DNA of 64,000 nucleotides from an uncultured Tropicimonas sp. (GTDB lineage: Bacteria; Pseudomonadota; Alphaproteobacteria; Rhodobacterales; Rhodobacteraceae), in contig CANMIP010000030.1 in assembly GCA_947497945.1 (NCBI GenBank), positions 16,642 to 80,641 on the forward strand, given 5' to 3'. Of this stretch, positions 1-7,748 are shown piece after piece. The position numbers and the translations under genes were made by a program. The first letter of the stretch is position 1. Each line of letters begins with the position of its first letter. The notes beneath the pieces were generated by a model. That model was given only the letters and a program-made list of their open reading frames with translations. It had not been told where the DNA came from and made no database searches.

Positions 1-325
1 CCGCGGCCCAGAACAGCGCCAGCCCGCCCGCCATGAAAAGCAACGCGAAAGGCGCCATCCAGCCATGCCGAAGCGGGTCCACGAAGAAAGGCTCGACGAT
101 CCAGAACAGCGCGCCCGCGAAATAGCCGCAGCCGAAGGCCCAGCCACGCCAGGCCACGACACGTGCATCTTCGGGCAAGACCAGCAGCCCCATCGCCGCC
201 GCAAGCGACGCAAGTGCGGGCCAGGCCCAGCCCAACGGCGCCTGTCCGGCGGCCAGCCCGAGCCCCAACGCGAAAGCCAGCGCCAATCCGCGCCAGCGCA
301 ACGCGACCCATTGCGGCACCGTCAA
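1..325 (-). CDS. lnt: Apolipoprotein N-acyltransferase, N-terminal part (window edge)
   Basis: Lnt transfers the third acyl chain onto the N-terminal cysteine of lipoproteins in the inner membrane. Only the first 108 codons are inside the window. I placed the start on a TTG 8 bases after the corC stop. The visible part has hydrophobic helices at about residues 8-27 and 36-52, then a Phe/Trp-rich stretch (GCGYFAGALFWIVEPF, RHGWM) that matches the start of alphaproteobacterial Lnt. The neighbours agree: ybeY, corC and lnt in this order is the usual arrangement in the family. The catalytic nitrilase domain lies outside the window, so activity cannot be judged. The start could instead be a later codon. 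Confidence 0.85.
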   Translation of the reverse strand, partial: MTVPQWVALRWRGLALAFALGLGLAAGQAPLGWAWPALASLAAAMGLLVLPEDARVVAWRGWAFGCGYFAGALFWIVEPFFVDPLRHGWMAPFALLFMAGGLALFWAA

Positions 326-333
326 GGCGCTGC

Positions 334-1275
334 CTATTCGGCCGCCGCGCGCAGCGGCCCCGGCATCGCGGCCACGGTCCCCGCCTGTACCGCTCCGGGC
401 AGCTGCACGCGCAGCCGCTTGATCCGGCGCGGATCGGCGTCGATCACCTCGAACTGAGCGCCCGAGGAATGCGGGATCACCTCGCCGCGCACCGGCACGC
501 GGCCGATTTCCATGAAGAGCAGCCCGCCCAGCGTGTCGACCTCCTCCTCGTCCTCGGCCTCGACGAGCTTCAGACCGATCTCGGCCTCGAACTCCTCAAG
601 TGGTGCCCGCGCCAGGGCGAGATAGCTCCCGGGGCGCTCCTGGACCCAGAATTCCTCTTCCTCGATATCATGCTCGTCCTCGATCTCGCCGATGACCTGT
701 TCGATCAGGTCCTCGATGGTCACGAGCCCGTCCACGCCGCCATATTCGTCGATCACCAGCGCCATGTGCCGCCGATCCGCCTGCATCTTCTGCAACAGCA
801 CGCCGATCGGCATCGACGGCGGCGCGAAGATCAGCGGGCGCAGCATCAGGCCGAGGTCGAAATCGTCCTCATGGCGTCCGTTGAAACCATGCCGCAGCGC
901 GACATCCTTCAGGTGGACCAGCCCGAGCGGGTTGTCCAACGTGCCGTCAAAGACCGGAAGACGTGTGTTGCCACTCTCGCGAAAGGCCTGGATCAACTCC
1001 TCCAGCGCGATATCGACGGGGACCGACACGATCTCCACCCGCGGGATCGCGACATCCTCGACCCGCAGATGCCGCAGGTTGGCCATGCCACGTGGCGTGC
1101 CATCGGTTATCTCGGGATCGGGGTGATTATCCGGCATGTCGGATTGCTCGGAACTGGCGGTCTCCGTGCCGCCAAGAAACCCCGCCATCCGGCGGAGCAC
1201 CCCCCTTTTCGGGGGTATCTGGTCGTCCTGCGCGCACTGCGCTGCGCTAGGAGAGCCGTCGTCTGAGTCGCCCAT
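334..1275 (-). CDS. corC: CorC/HlyC-family CBS-domain protein (hemolysin-like)
   Basis: A 313-residue cytosolic CorC-type protein. It has two CBS motifs at about residues 65-125 and 135-190, and a CorC_HlyC transporter-associated domain at about 210-300. In the family these are linked to magnesium or cobalt efflux and to membrane maintenance. There is no N-terminal DUF21 membrane domain, so this is the short soluble form. The ATG has an AAAGG-type ribosome binding site close upstream. It follows ybeY after a 38-base gap and precedes lnt by 8 bases, so the three are probably one operon. The name hemolysin in databases is historical and not evidence of toxicity. Confidence 0.9.
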   Translation of the reverse strand: MGDSDDGSPSAAQCAQDDQIPPKRGVLRRMAGFLGGTETASSEQSDMPDNHPDPEITDGTPRGMANLRHLRVEDVAIPRVEIVSVPVDIALEELIQAFRESGNTRLPVFDGTLDNPLGLVHLKDVALRHGFNGRHEDDFDLGLMLRPLIFAPPSMPIGVLLQKMQADRRHMALVIDEYGGVDGLVTIEDLIEQVIGEIEDEHDIEEEEFWVQERPGSYLALARAPLEEFEAEIGLKLVEAEDEEEVDTLGGLLFMEIGRVPVRGEVIPHSSGAQFEVIDADPRRIKRLRVQLPGAVQAGTVAAMPGPLRAAAE

Positions 1276-1313
1276 CTTACCTTTCCAAAAACCACCAGCC
1301 TGCGCCGGATGCC

Positions 1314-1838
1314 CTAATATGGGTCCGGTAGACCAAGTTTGCCAAGTATCTCAACCTCAAGCCGTTCCATCAAGAGGGCATCTTTTTCCCAAATGTGGTC
1401 ATAGCCCAACAAATGCAACACTCCGTGAACGACAAGATGCGTCACATGAGCCTCCAACGGGCGCCCTGCCGCCTCTGCCTCACGGGCACAGGTCTCGTAG
1501 GCCAGGGCGATATCGCCAAGAAAGGCGGGTTCCCCGGGGAAATCGGCCTCTGGCGGCGCGGGCGCCCCGCCCGGCTCCTCCGCCGCGAGATCCCCGGCCG
1601 GCCAGGACAGCACGTTCGTCGCGGTCTCCTTGGCCCGGAAATCGGCATTCAGCACCGCGATTCGCGCATCATCCGTCGCCAGGAGCGCAATCTCCGCCTC
1701 GTCGGGAAGACACAAATGACCCAGCGTGGCCCGCGCCGCCCGCTCGGACAGGGCCGCCAGGTCCAGCGCCTCCCAGGCCTCGGCCTCGATCACTGTATCG
1801 ACGATCGGTTCCAACTCAGCCGCTCCGGTTTCCTGCAT
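1314..1838 (-). CDS. ybeY: Endoribonuclease YbeY (rRNA maturation factor)
   Basis: YbeY is a zinc-dependent single-strand endoribonuclease needed for 16S rRNA 3' end maturation and ribosome quality control. The zinc site HxxxHxxxxxH is seen near the C-terminus (HGVLHLLGYDH). A short Pro/Ala/Glu-rich insertion in the middle of the protein is common in Rhodobacteraceae. I chose the ATG at 1838 (174 aa). A TTG at 1859 would add seven residues and cannot be excluded, and neither start has a clear Shine-Dalgarno sequence. It heads the ybeY-corC-lnt run. The phoH gene that usually precedes ybeY is absent here. Confidence 0.9.
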   Translation of the reverse strand: MQETGAAELEPIVDTVIEAEAWEALDLAALSERAARATLGHLCLPDEAEIALLATDDARIAVLNADFRAKETATNVLSWPAGDLAAEEPGGAPAPPEADFPGEPAFLGDIALAYETCAREAEAAGRPLEAHVTHLVVHGVLHLLGYDHIWEKDALLMERLEVEILGKLGLPDPY

Positions 1839-1895
1839 CCTTGCGGCGCGCCATATCAACCGGGCCAGCCGCGGTCCATGATGAAAGCCGCGCGG

Positions 1896-2450
1896 TCATG
1901 GCGCCAACATCCGCTCGCCCTGCCGGTCGCACAGCCAGACCACGCCCTGCCGGTCGTCCAGCGCGTCCATGCCGGCGATATCCAGCCCCAGAACCAGCCC
2001 GCGCAGGAGCTGCGCACTGACGCCATGGGTCACGACAATCGCATCCTCCGGCACCTCGGCCCGAAAACCCTTAAGCCGCAACAGCATCTCCTCCAGCCGC
2101 TCGCCCCCCGGCGCCGCGAATTTCCAATAGAAGGAGCCAGAATCGGCGGCCACGCCAGGGGTCGTCCGGCGGATCTCGTCGAAAGACAGCCCCTGCCAGT
2201 CGCCCATGCCGATCTCGCGCAGGCGCTGATCGAGGATCGGACCGGCACCGGGCATCGCCAGTCGCGCCGTCTCCACCGCGCGCCCCTGCGGGCTGGAATA
2301 GACCGGCAGCCCCTCCGCCCCCGCGCGACGCAGCAGCGCGCCCTGCTGGAGCGCCTGGGCGCGTCCGCGCTCCGTCAGGGGCGAATCGAGCCCGCCCTGC
2401 ATGCGCCCCTCGACATTCCAGAGCGTTTCGCCATGGCGCAGAATGAACAT
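1896..2450 (-). CDS. Histidine phosphatase (phosphoglycerate mutase) family protein
   Basis: A 184-residue member of the histidine phosphatase superfamily. The RHG motif that carries the phospho-accepting His is at residues 4-8 (LRHGET), and the second catalytic His is in VVTHGVSAQLL near residue 155. Substrates in this family range from phosphosugars to alpha-ribazole phosphate and cannot be told from sequence. The ATG at 2450 is preceded by a strong GGAGGGA site. In-frame sequence further upstream runs through the ppk2 terminator hairpin and is not coding. It lies on the same strand as ybeY, which starts 58 bases further on. Confidence 0.82.
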   Translation of the reverse strand: MFILRHGETLWNVEGRMQGGLDSPLTERGRAQALQQGALLRRAGAEGLPVYSSPQGRAVETARLAMPGAGPILDQRLREIGMGDWQGLSFDEIRRTTPGVAADSGSFYWKFAAPGGERLEEMLLRLKGFRAEVPEDAIVVTHGVSAQLLRGLVLGLDIAGMDALDDRQGVVWLCDRQGERMLAP

Positions 2451-2467
2451 CGCTCCCTCCGAATTGC

Positions 2468-2492
2468 AAAAGGCCGCCTGAGGCGGCCTTTT
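2468..2492 (-). terminator. Intrinsic terminator after ppk2
   Basis: A perfect 11-bp stem (AAAAGGCCGCC paired with GGCGGCCTTTT) closed by a 3-nt loop. Read on the minus strand it lies 50 bases after the ppk2 stop codon and ends in TTTT. Because the arms carry A and T runs it could also work on the plus strand, but no plus-strand gene ends here. Confidence 0.75.
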
Positions 2493-2541
2493 CAACACGG
2501 TCGGATCGGTCCTGTCACCCCCCAATTCGGGCGCGCGGGCC

Positions 2542-3474
2542 TCAGTAGACCTTCGGAACGTGAAGCTCGTCGGGCAGCGTGCGGCGCTCGTAATCCGGAT
2601 TGTATTCCCGCTCCGGCAGCTCGACCTTCTCGCTCTCCACCGGCTCGTAAGGGATCTTGGTCAACACATGCTCCATGCAGTTGAGCCGCTCACGCTTCTT
2701 GTCATTGCCCTCGACGATATACCAAGGCGCTTCGGGGATATTCGTGCGGGCGAACATCTCCTCCTTGGCCTTTGTGTATTGTTCCCAGCGTATGCGGGAT
2801 TCCAGGTCCATCGGGCTCAGCTTCCATTGCTTCATCGGGTCGTGGATACGGACCTGGAAGCGAAGCTGCTGCTCGGCATCGGTGATCGAGAACCAGTATT
2901 TCAGCAGGATGATCCCGTTGCGCACCAGCATCCGCTCAAACTCGGTCACGTCGCGGAAGAACATCTCCACCTGGTCCTCGCTGGCAAAGCCCATCACCCG
3001 CTCGACCCCGGCGCGGTTATACCAGGAGCGGTCGAAAAGCACGATCTCGCCGCCTGCGGGCAGATGCTCGACATAGCGCTGGAAATACCACTGGCTCTGC
3101 TGACGCCGGTTCGGCGCGGGCAGCGCAACGACCCGGCAGACGCGCGGGTTCAGACGCTGGGTGATGCGCTTGATCACCCCGCCCTTGCCGGCGGAATCGC
3201 GGCCCTCGAACAGGATACAGACCTTGGCGCCGGTCGCCTGGACCCAGTCCTGCACCTTGATCATCTCGGATTGCAGCCGCAGCAGGTTGCGGAAATAGGT
3301 GTGACGGTCGAGCAGGTCCGGATGCGCCTTGCGATAGATCTTGCGGATCTCGCGGCTGAGCATCGGCTCGGAGAATTCCATCTCGAAAGTCTCGTCCAGC
3401 GTCTCCTCAAGCTCGGCTTCGAGCCAATCCTTGTGCATGTCGTCGAGCGGGGTGAGATCGTCCTGGTCGTTCAT
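2542..3474 (-). CDS. ppk2: Polyphosphate kinase 2
   Basis: PPK2 transfers phosphate between polyphosphate and nucleoside mono- or diphosphates in the cytosol. The 310-residue protein has the family's Walker A loop at residues 89-99 (FEGRDSAGKGG) and Walker B region at about 145-154 (VLFDRSWYNR), plus the lid arginines. An acidic N-terminal extension of about 40 residues is typical of class I PPK2. It is a single gene with its own terminator, separated from the histidine phosphatase by that hairpin. A PPK1 gene lies 16 kb away, so this genome can both make and use polyphosphate by separate enzymes. The nucleotide preference is not readable from sequence alone. Confidence 0.93.
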   Translation of the reverse strand: MNDQDDLTPLDDMHKDWLEAELEETLDETFEMEFSEPMLSREIRKIYRKAHPDLLDRHTYFRNLLRLQSEMIKVQDWVQATGAKVCILFEGRDSAGKGGVIKRITQRLNPRVCRVVALPAPNRRQQSQWYFQRYVEHLPAGGEIVLFDRSWYNRAGVERVMGFASEDQVEMFFRDVTEFERMLVRNGIILLKYWFSITDAEQQLRFQVRIHDPMKQWKLSPMDLESRIRWEQYTKAKEEMFARTNIPEAPWYIVEGNDKKRERLNCMEHVLTKIPYEPVESEKVELPEREYNPDYERRTLPDELHVPKVY

Positions 3475-3601
3475 CGTCTTCCTTCCATCTTGTCATCGGG
3501 GCGAAACCGCCCGCTTGAATGGGGCGTTTGCCCGACCCTAGCACCAGAACGCGACAAGCTGTTTGCGCCAAGTCAAGCGAGGCAAACACTTGGGAAAGAT
3601 A

Positions 3602-3919
3602 CTATTCCGACATCTCCAGGCTGCGGATCGGCGCCCCGCCGTCGGGGGCGAAGAAATACACCACCCCCTCCTGCCCGACCACGACCCAGAAATCCTTCGC
3701 ACGGGTCACGGCTGCGGCCGTCTCGCCGGCCGGAAGCTCCAGCATGTCGGGAAGGGTCAACGCCTCTGCCGGCGCCGCCTCGCGGCCGCTGAACCGGAGC
3801 CAGAACAACACGATCAGCAGCGCCATCCCGGCAATCATCGTCGCCGTCAGAACAAAAACGAGAATGCGAAGGAAACGCAGCGTGCGCGCGTCTTCCGGGC
3901 TCAGTTCCTGCTCTTCCAT
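3602..3919 (-). CDS. DUF6476 family single-pass membrane protein
   Basis: A 105-residue protein of unknown function found in Rhodobacteraceae. It has a short acidic N-terminus, one transmembrane helix at about residues 19-41, and a periplasmic domain of about 60 residues ending in a beta-rich stretch (FWVVVGQEGVVYFF). I chose the ATG at 3919 because GGAGG sits just upstream. The longer in-frame start at 3967 has no such site. It is divergent from rluD (4050), and the 130 bases between them must hold both promoters. Function is not inferred. Confidence 0.75.
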   Translation of the reverse strand: MEEQELSPEDARTLRFLRILVFVLTATMIAGMALLIVLFWLRFSGREAAPAEALTLPDMLELPAGETAAAVTRAKDFWVVVGQEGVVYFFAPDGGAPIRSLEMSE

Positions 3920-4049
3920 GCGTGCCTCCGCGCTGCTTGCCCCCGGCTCATAGGACAGAGGCAGCACAGCGTCCAGCTTGCATCACTCTTGCCAGCGCCC
4001 CCGCCAAGGGCGTATGGCTCTCGCTCCGCCCCCGCCTGAAGGAGTTCGC

Positions 4050-5084
4050 ATGTCGCAAACCCGCCTGATCCGCGTCGAGATCACCGACACCCCGCCGGGC
4101 CGGCTCGACAAGGCGCTTGCCCGCGATGTGCCCGAGGACGCGGCACTCTCGCGCTCCCGCCTCGCGCGGCTGATCTCCGACGGCCAGGTTGCGCGCGGCG
4201 GCGAAACGCTGCTCGACGTGAAGGCGAAGGTCGCGGCCGGCGATATCATCGAGATCACCCTACCCGAGGCCACGGAGGTCGAGACCGTCGCAGAAGCGAT
4301 CCCGCTCGCGATCGCCTATGAGGACGACGAAATCATCGTGGTCGACAAGCCGGCCGGCATGGTTGTCCACCCTGCCCCGGGCTCGCCGACCGGCACCCTG
4401 GTCAACGCGCTGCTGCATCATTGCGGCGACACGCTCTCCGGCATTGGCGGTGAGAAGCGCCCCGGCATCGTGCACCGGATCGACAAGGACACGTCCGGCC
4501 TGCTCGTCGTCGCCAAGTCCGACGCCGCCCATCACGGGCTGGCCGCACAGTTCGAGTCCCATAGCGCCGAGCGCCGCTACCTCGCGCTGACCCATGGCTG
4601 CCCCGATCCCGCCGACCCGCGCCTGCGCGGCACCAAGGGCACGCATTGGGAAAGTGGCGAGGTGCTTCGGATCACCACGCAGCTGGGACGCCACAAGCAT
4701 GACCGGCAGAAACAGGCGGTCATGTGGTCTGGCGGGCGCCACGCGGTCACCCGTGCCCGTGTCCTCGAGCCGCTCGGAACGCCCCCCGTGGCGGCGCTGG
4801 TCGAATGCCGGCTCGAAACCGGCCGAACTCACCAGATCCGCGTCCACATGGCCCATGTCGGCCACGGATTGCTGGGCGACCCGGTCTATGGCGGCAAGCG
4901 CAAGCTCTCCGCCCGCGCGCTCGGGACGGAGGCGGCCGCGCTGGCACAATCCTTCCCGCGCCAGGCGCTGCATGCCGCCAGCCTCGGTTTCACCCACCCG
5001 GTGAGCGGAACGCCGCTGCATTTCGAAAGCCCCCTGCCGGAAGACATGGAAACGCTGCTGAGGGCCTTGCATTCCAGAATGTAA
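4050..5084 (+). CDS. rluD: RluA-family 23S rRNA pseudouridine synthase
   Basis: A 344-residue RluA-family pseudouridine synthase, most like RluD, which modifies helix 69 of 23S rRNA. It has an S4 RNA-binding domain at about residues 18-75 and the catalytic domain from about 90. The conserved HRIDKDTSGLLV motif is at 142-153, with catalytic Asp145. The ATG at 4050 has AAGGAG six bases upstream. It lies directly upstream of rpoH on the same strand, a recurring order in this family, but a long intergenic region with its own promoter separates them. The exact target uridines are assigned by homology only. Confidence 0.88.
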   Translation: MSQTRLIRVEITDTPPGRLDKALARDVPEDAALSRSRLARLISDGQVARGGETLLDVKAKVAAGDIIEITLPEATEVETVAEAIPLAIAYEDDEIIVVDKPAGMVVHPAPGSPTGTLVNALLHHCGDTLSGIGGEKRPGIVHRIDKDTSGLLVVAKSDAAHHGLAAQFESHSAERRYLALTHGCPDPADPRLRGTKGTHWESGEVLRITTQLGRHKHDRQKQAVMWSGGRHAVTRARVLEPLGTPPVAALVECRLETGRTHQIRVHMAHVGHGLLGDPVYGGKRKLSARALGTEAAALAQSFPRQALHAASLGFTHPVSGTPLHFESPLPEDMETLLRALHSRM

Positions 5085-5197
5085 ATCGGTATTACATTGA
5101 CTGAACAGCGCGTGAGAAAGACTTCAAAGCGCTTCTGAACGCGACGGAATGAACCTATCTGCGCGTTACTGCAGAACAGATACCGCAAACATGGGGA

Positions 5198-5230
5198 CTT
5201 GAACCGAACGGTTCAGTTCTTAGATATTAT
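5198..5230 (+). promoter_or_regulatory. Probable rpoH promoter with overlapping palindrome
   Basis: CTTGAAC at 5198-5204 resembles a -35 box (also the CTTGAA of heat-shock promoters). TAGATA at 5221-5226 is a plausible -10 with a 16-bp spacer. A perfect 7-bp inverted repeat, TGAACCG then AA then CGGTTCA (5200-5215), overlaps the -35 and most of the spacer, as expected of an operator. The rpoH start codon is 52 bases downstream of the -10. The call rests on motif reading only. Confidence 0.5.
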
Positions 5231-5281
5231 CTCAAACGGGTGCGCTCTCGCCGCCCGACCCAACAGTCAAGGAGGGACGAC

Positions 5282-6178
5282 ATGAGCAATTACGCGAATC
5301 TTCCCGCCCCCTCTCCGGAGCAGGGGCTGAACCGATATCTCCAGGAAACCCGCAAGTTCCCCATGCTGGAACCTGAAGAAGAATACATGCTGGCCAAACG
5401 CTGGGTGGACCACCAGGACACCGAAGCGGCCCACAAGATGGTGACCTCGCATCTGCGCCTCGCGGCCAAGATCGCGATGGGCTATCGCGGCTACGGGCTG
5501 CCGCAGGCCGAGGTTATCTCCGAGGCCAATGTCGGGCTCATGCAGGCCGTCAAGCGCTTCGACCCCGAGAGGGGCTTCCGGCTTGCGACCTATGCGATGT
5601 GGTGGATCCGCGCCTCGATCCAGGAATATATCCTGCGGTCCTGGAGCCTCGTGAAGCTCGGCACGACCTCGGCCCAGAAGAAACTCTTCTTCAACCTGCG
5701 CAAGGCCAAGTCGCGTATCGGCGCTCTGGAAGAAGGCGACCTGCGCCCCGAGAACGTCAAGCGGATCGCGACCGACCTCGGCGTGACCGAAGCTGAAGTG
5801 GTCTCCATGAACCGGCGGATGTCGGGCGGGGACGCCTCGCTCAACGCCACGGTCGGCAGCGACGGCGACACCACGACGCAATGGCAGGACTGGCTCGAGG
5901 ACGAAGACGCCGACCAGGCCGAGCAATATGCCGAGAGCAACGAGATGTCGGTGCGCCGCGACCTGCTGCTGGAAGCGATGGACGCGCTCAACGACCGCGA
6001 GAAGGACATCCTCACGCAGCGCCGCCTGGCCGAACCGCCGGTGACGCTGGAGGAACTGTCCGGGCAATATGATGTGAGCCGCGAGCGGATCCGTCAGATC
6101 GAGGTCCGCGCCTTCGAGAAGCTTCAGAAGCGGATGAAGGAGCTTGCGCGCGAAAAGGGCCTGATGACGCCGGCATGA
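5282..6178 (+). CDS. rpoH: RNA polymerase heat-shock sigma factor RpoH (sigma-32)
   Basis: A 298-residue sigma factor directing transcription of chaperone and protease genes. Region 2 includes the core-binding and -10 recognition helices (LATYAMWWIRASIQEYILRS). The RpoH box, diagnostic of this subgroup, follows (AQKKLFFNLRK). The region 4.2 helix-turn-helix is at the C-terminus (VSRERIRQIEVRAFEKL). The ATG at 5282 has an AAGGAGGG site. The family often has RpoHI and RpoHII paralogues, and I cannot say from this gene alone which this is. lon, a classic RpoH target, lies 1.6 kb downstream. Confidence 0.93.
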   Translation: MSNYANLPAPSPEQGLNRYLQETRKFPMLEPEEEYMLAKRWVDHQDTEAAHKMVTSHLRLAAKIAMGYRGYGLPQAEVISEANVGLMQAVKRFDPERGFRLATYAMWWIRASIQEYILRSWSLVKLGTTSAQKKLFFNLRKAKSRIGALEEGDLRPENVKRIATDLGVTEAEVVSMNRRMSGGDASLNATVGSDGDTTTQWQDWLEDEDADQAEQYAESNEMSVRRDLLLEAMDALNDREKDILTQRRLAEPPVTLEELSGQYDVSRERIRQIEVRAFEKLQKRMKELAREKGLMTPA

Positions 6179-6210
6179 CCCCGCCGCGCCGCAGGCGACC
6201 GGAACAGGAC

Positions 6211-6234
6211 ACGCCGCCCCCACCCGGGCGGCGT
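6211..6234 (+). terminator. GC-rich hairpin after rpoH
   Basis: A 9-bp perfect stem (ACGCCGCCC with GGGCGGCGT) and 6-nt loop start 32 bases after the rpoH stop. No T-run follows, so it may be a weak terminator or an mRNA-stabilising hairpin rather than a classical intrinsic terminator. Confidence 0.4.
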
Positions 6235-6336
6235 GCGCCGTTCAGGCGGCCGGTGAGCGACCCTTCCGTGCCATCCGGACATGGAAAGCGACAGACACGC
6301 ATTGAAATTGGCGCGCCCTTCTGAGATGGGAAGCGG

Positions 6337-7467
6337 ATGTCTAAGAATTTTTCCTTCGATTTGATCGCCCGCGACGGGCGGGCGCGCAACGGTGTCATTC
6401 GGACCCCGCGGGGCGAGATCCGGACCCCGGCCTTCATGCCGGTCGGCACCGCCGGAACCGTAAAGGCGATGCTGCCGGAGAACGTGCGGGCGACCGGCGC
6501 GGATATCCTTCTCGGCAACACCTATCATCTCATGCTCCGCCCCACCGCCGAGCGGATCGACAGGCTGGGCGGGTTGCACCGGTTCATGAACTGGGACCGG
6601 CCGATCCTCACCGATTCCGGCGGCTTCCAGGTCATGAGCCTGAACGACCTTCGCAAGATTTCGGAAGAAGGCGTGCAGTTTCGCTCCCATATCGACGGCT
6701 CGAAACATGAACTGACCCCGGAACGCTCGATGGAGATCCAACGGCTCCTGGGCAGCGATATCGTCATGTGTTTCGACGAGTGCACCCCCTTTCCCGCCGA
6801 GGAAGCCGTCGCGCTGAAGTCGATGCAGATGTCGATGCGATGGGCGCAGCGGTCGCGCGATGCCTTCGGGGATCGCCCCGGACACGCGCTTTTCGGGATC
6901 CAGCAGGGCAGCATCTACCGGGACCAGCGCGCGGAAAGCGCCGAGGCCCTCAGGACCATCGGCTTCGACGGCTATGCCGTCGGCGGGCTGGCCGTCGGCG
7001 AAGGCCAGGAGATGATGTTCGACGTGCTCGACTATGCGCCGGAAATGCTGCCGGAAGACAAGCCGCGCTATCTCATGGGGGTGGGCAAGCCGGACGACAT
7101 AGTCGGAGCGGTCAAGCGCGGCATCGACATGATGGACTGCGTGCTCCCCTCCCGATCCGGCAGAACCGGACAGGTCTTCACCCGGCGCGGCGTCGTCAAT
7201 ATCAAGAATGCCCGCCACCAGGATGACCCGCGTCCGATCGACGAACACTGCACCTGCCCGGCCTGCCGTTCCTACTCGCGCGCCTATCTCCACCACGTCT
7301 TCCGGGCCCAGGAAATCATCTCTTCCATGCTGCTGACCTGGCACAATCTCCACTATTTCCAGGTGCTGATGCAGGGCATGCGGGACGCGATCGCGGCAGG
7401 TGACTTCGCGGCCTGGGAAGCCGGGTTCCACGCCGAACGGGCCCAGGGCGATATCGAGCCCCTCTAG
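6337..7467 (+). CDS. tgt: tRNA-guanine transglycosylase (queuine tRNA-ribosyltransferase)
   Basis: Tgt exchanges guanine-34 in GUN-anticodon tRNAs for the queuosine precursor preQ1. The 376-residue length is usual. The catalytic Asp93 lies in [12 protein letters not shown], and the nucleophile region with Asp264/Asp267 is in [17 protein letters not shown]. The zinc site begins with CTCPAC at about 304-309 and ends with His in AYLHHVF. The start ATG has GGGAAG just upstream. No other queuosine gene is adjacent. It sits alone between rpoH and lon on the same strand. Confidence 0.95.
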   Translation: MSKNFSFDLIARDGRARNGVIRTPRGEIRTPAFMPVGTAGTVKAMLPENVRATGADILLGNTYHLMLRPTAERIDRLGGLHRFMNWDRPILTDSGGFQVMSLNDLRKISEEGVQFRSHIDGSKHELTPERSMEIQRLLGSDIVMCFDECTPFPAEEAVALKSMQMSMRWAQRSRDAFGDRPGHALFGIQQGSIYRDQRAESAEALRTIGFDGYAVGGLAVGEGQEMMFDVLDYAPEMLPEDKPRYLMGVGKPDDIVGAVKRGIDMMDCVLPSRSGRTGQVFTRRGVVNIKNARHQDDPRPIDEHCTCPACRSYSRAYLHHVFRAQEIISSMLLTWHNLHYFQVLMQGMRDAIAAGDFAAWEAGFHAERAQGDIEPL

Positions 7468-7639
7468 CGCGGCAGCGCGCGCCCGCTGTTGCGCCGATCC
7501 TTAACACTGCGCACGGTGAAATGAACGTCAGGTTTTCAGCACCTTAACCTTGCACGCCCTGCGTGTGGCAACCACGCCCGCATTGCCCGCTTGCCGACAC
7601 CAATCGGGCCGGGCAGACTAAGCCGAATCGACGGGTCAG

Positions 7640-7670
7640 GTTGAAACGGGCGCGCTGAGAACCCAATTGT
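7640..7670 (+). promoter_or_regulatory. Possible RpoH-type heat-shock promoter of lon
   Basis: GTTGAAA at 7640-7646, a 14-bp spacer, then ACCCAATTG resembles the sigma-32 pattern (CTTGAAA, 13-15 bp, CCCCATNT), about 80 bases before the lon start. The match in the -10 part is partial. The assignment is inferred from motif and from lon being a standard heat-shock gene. Confidence 0.4.
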
Positions 7671-7748
7671 AGAGACCGAGACCGGAGAAGGCCGGGCGTT
7701 GCCGCGAAGCGGGACCAGAGCCTTCTTGCCAAGAACAGGAAAACGAGC

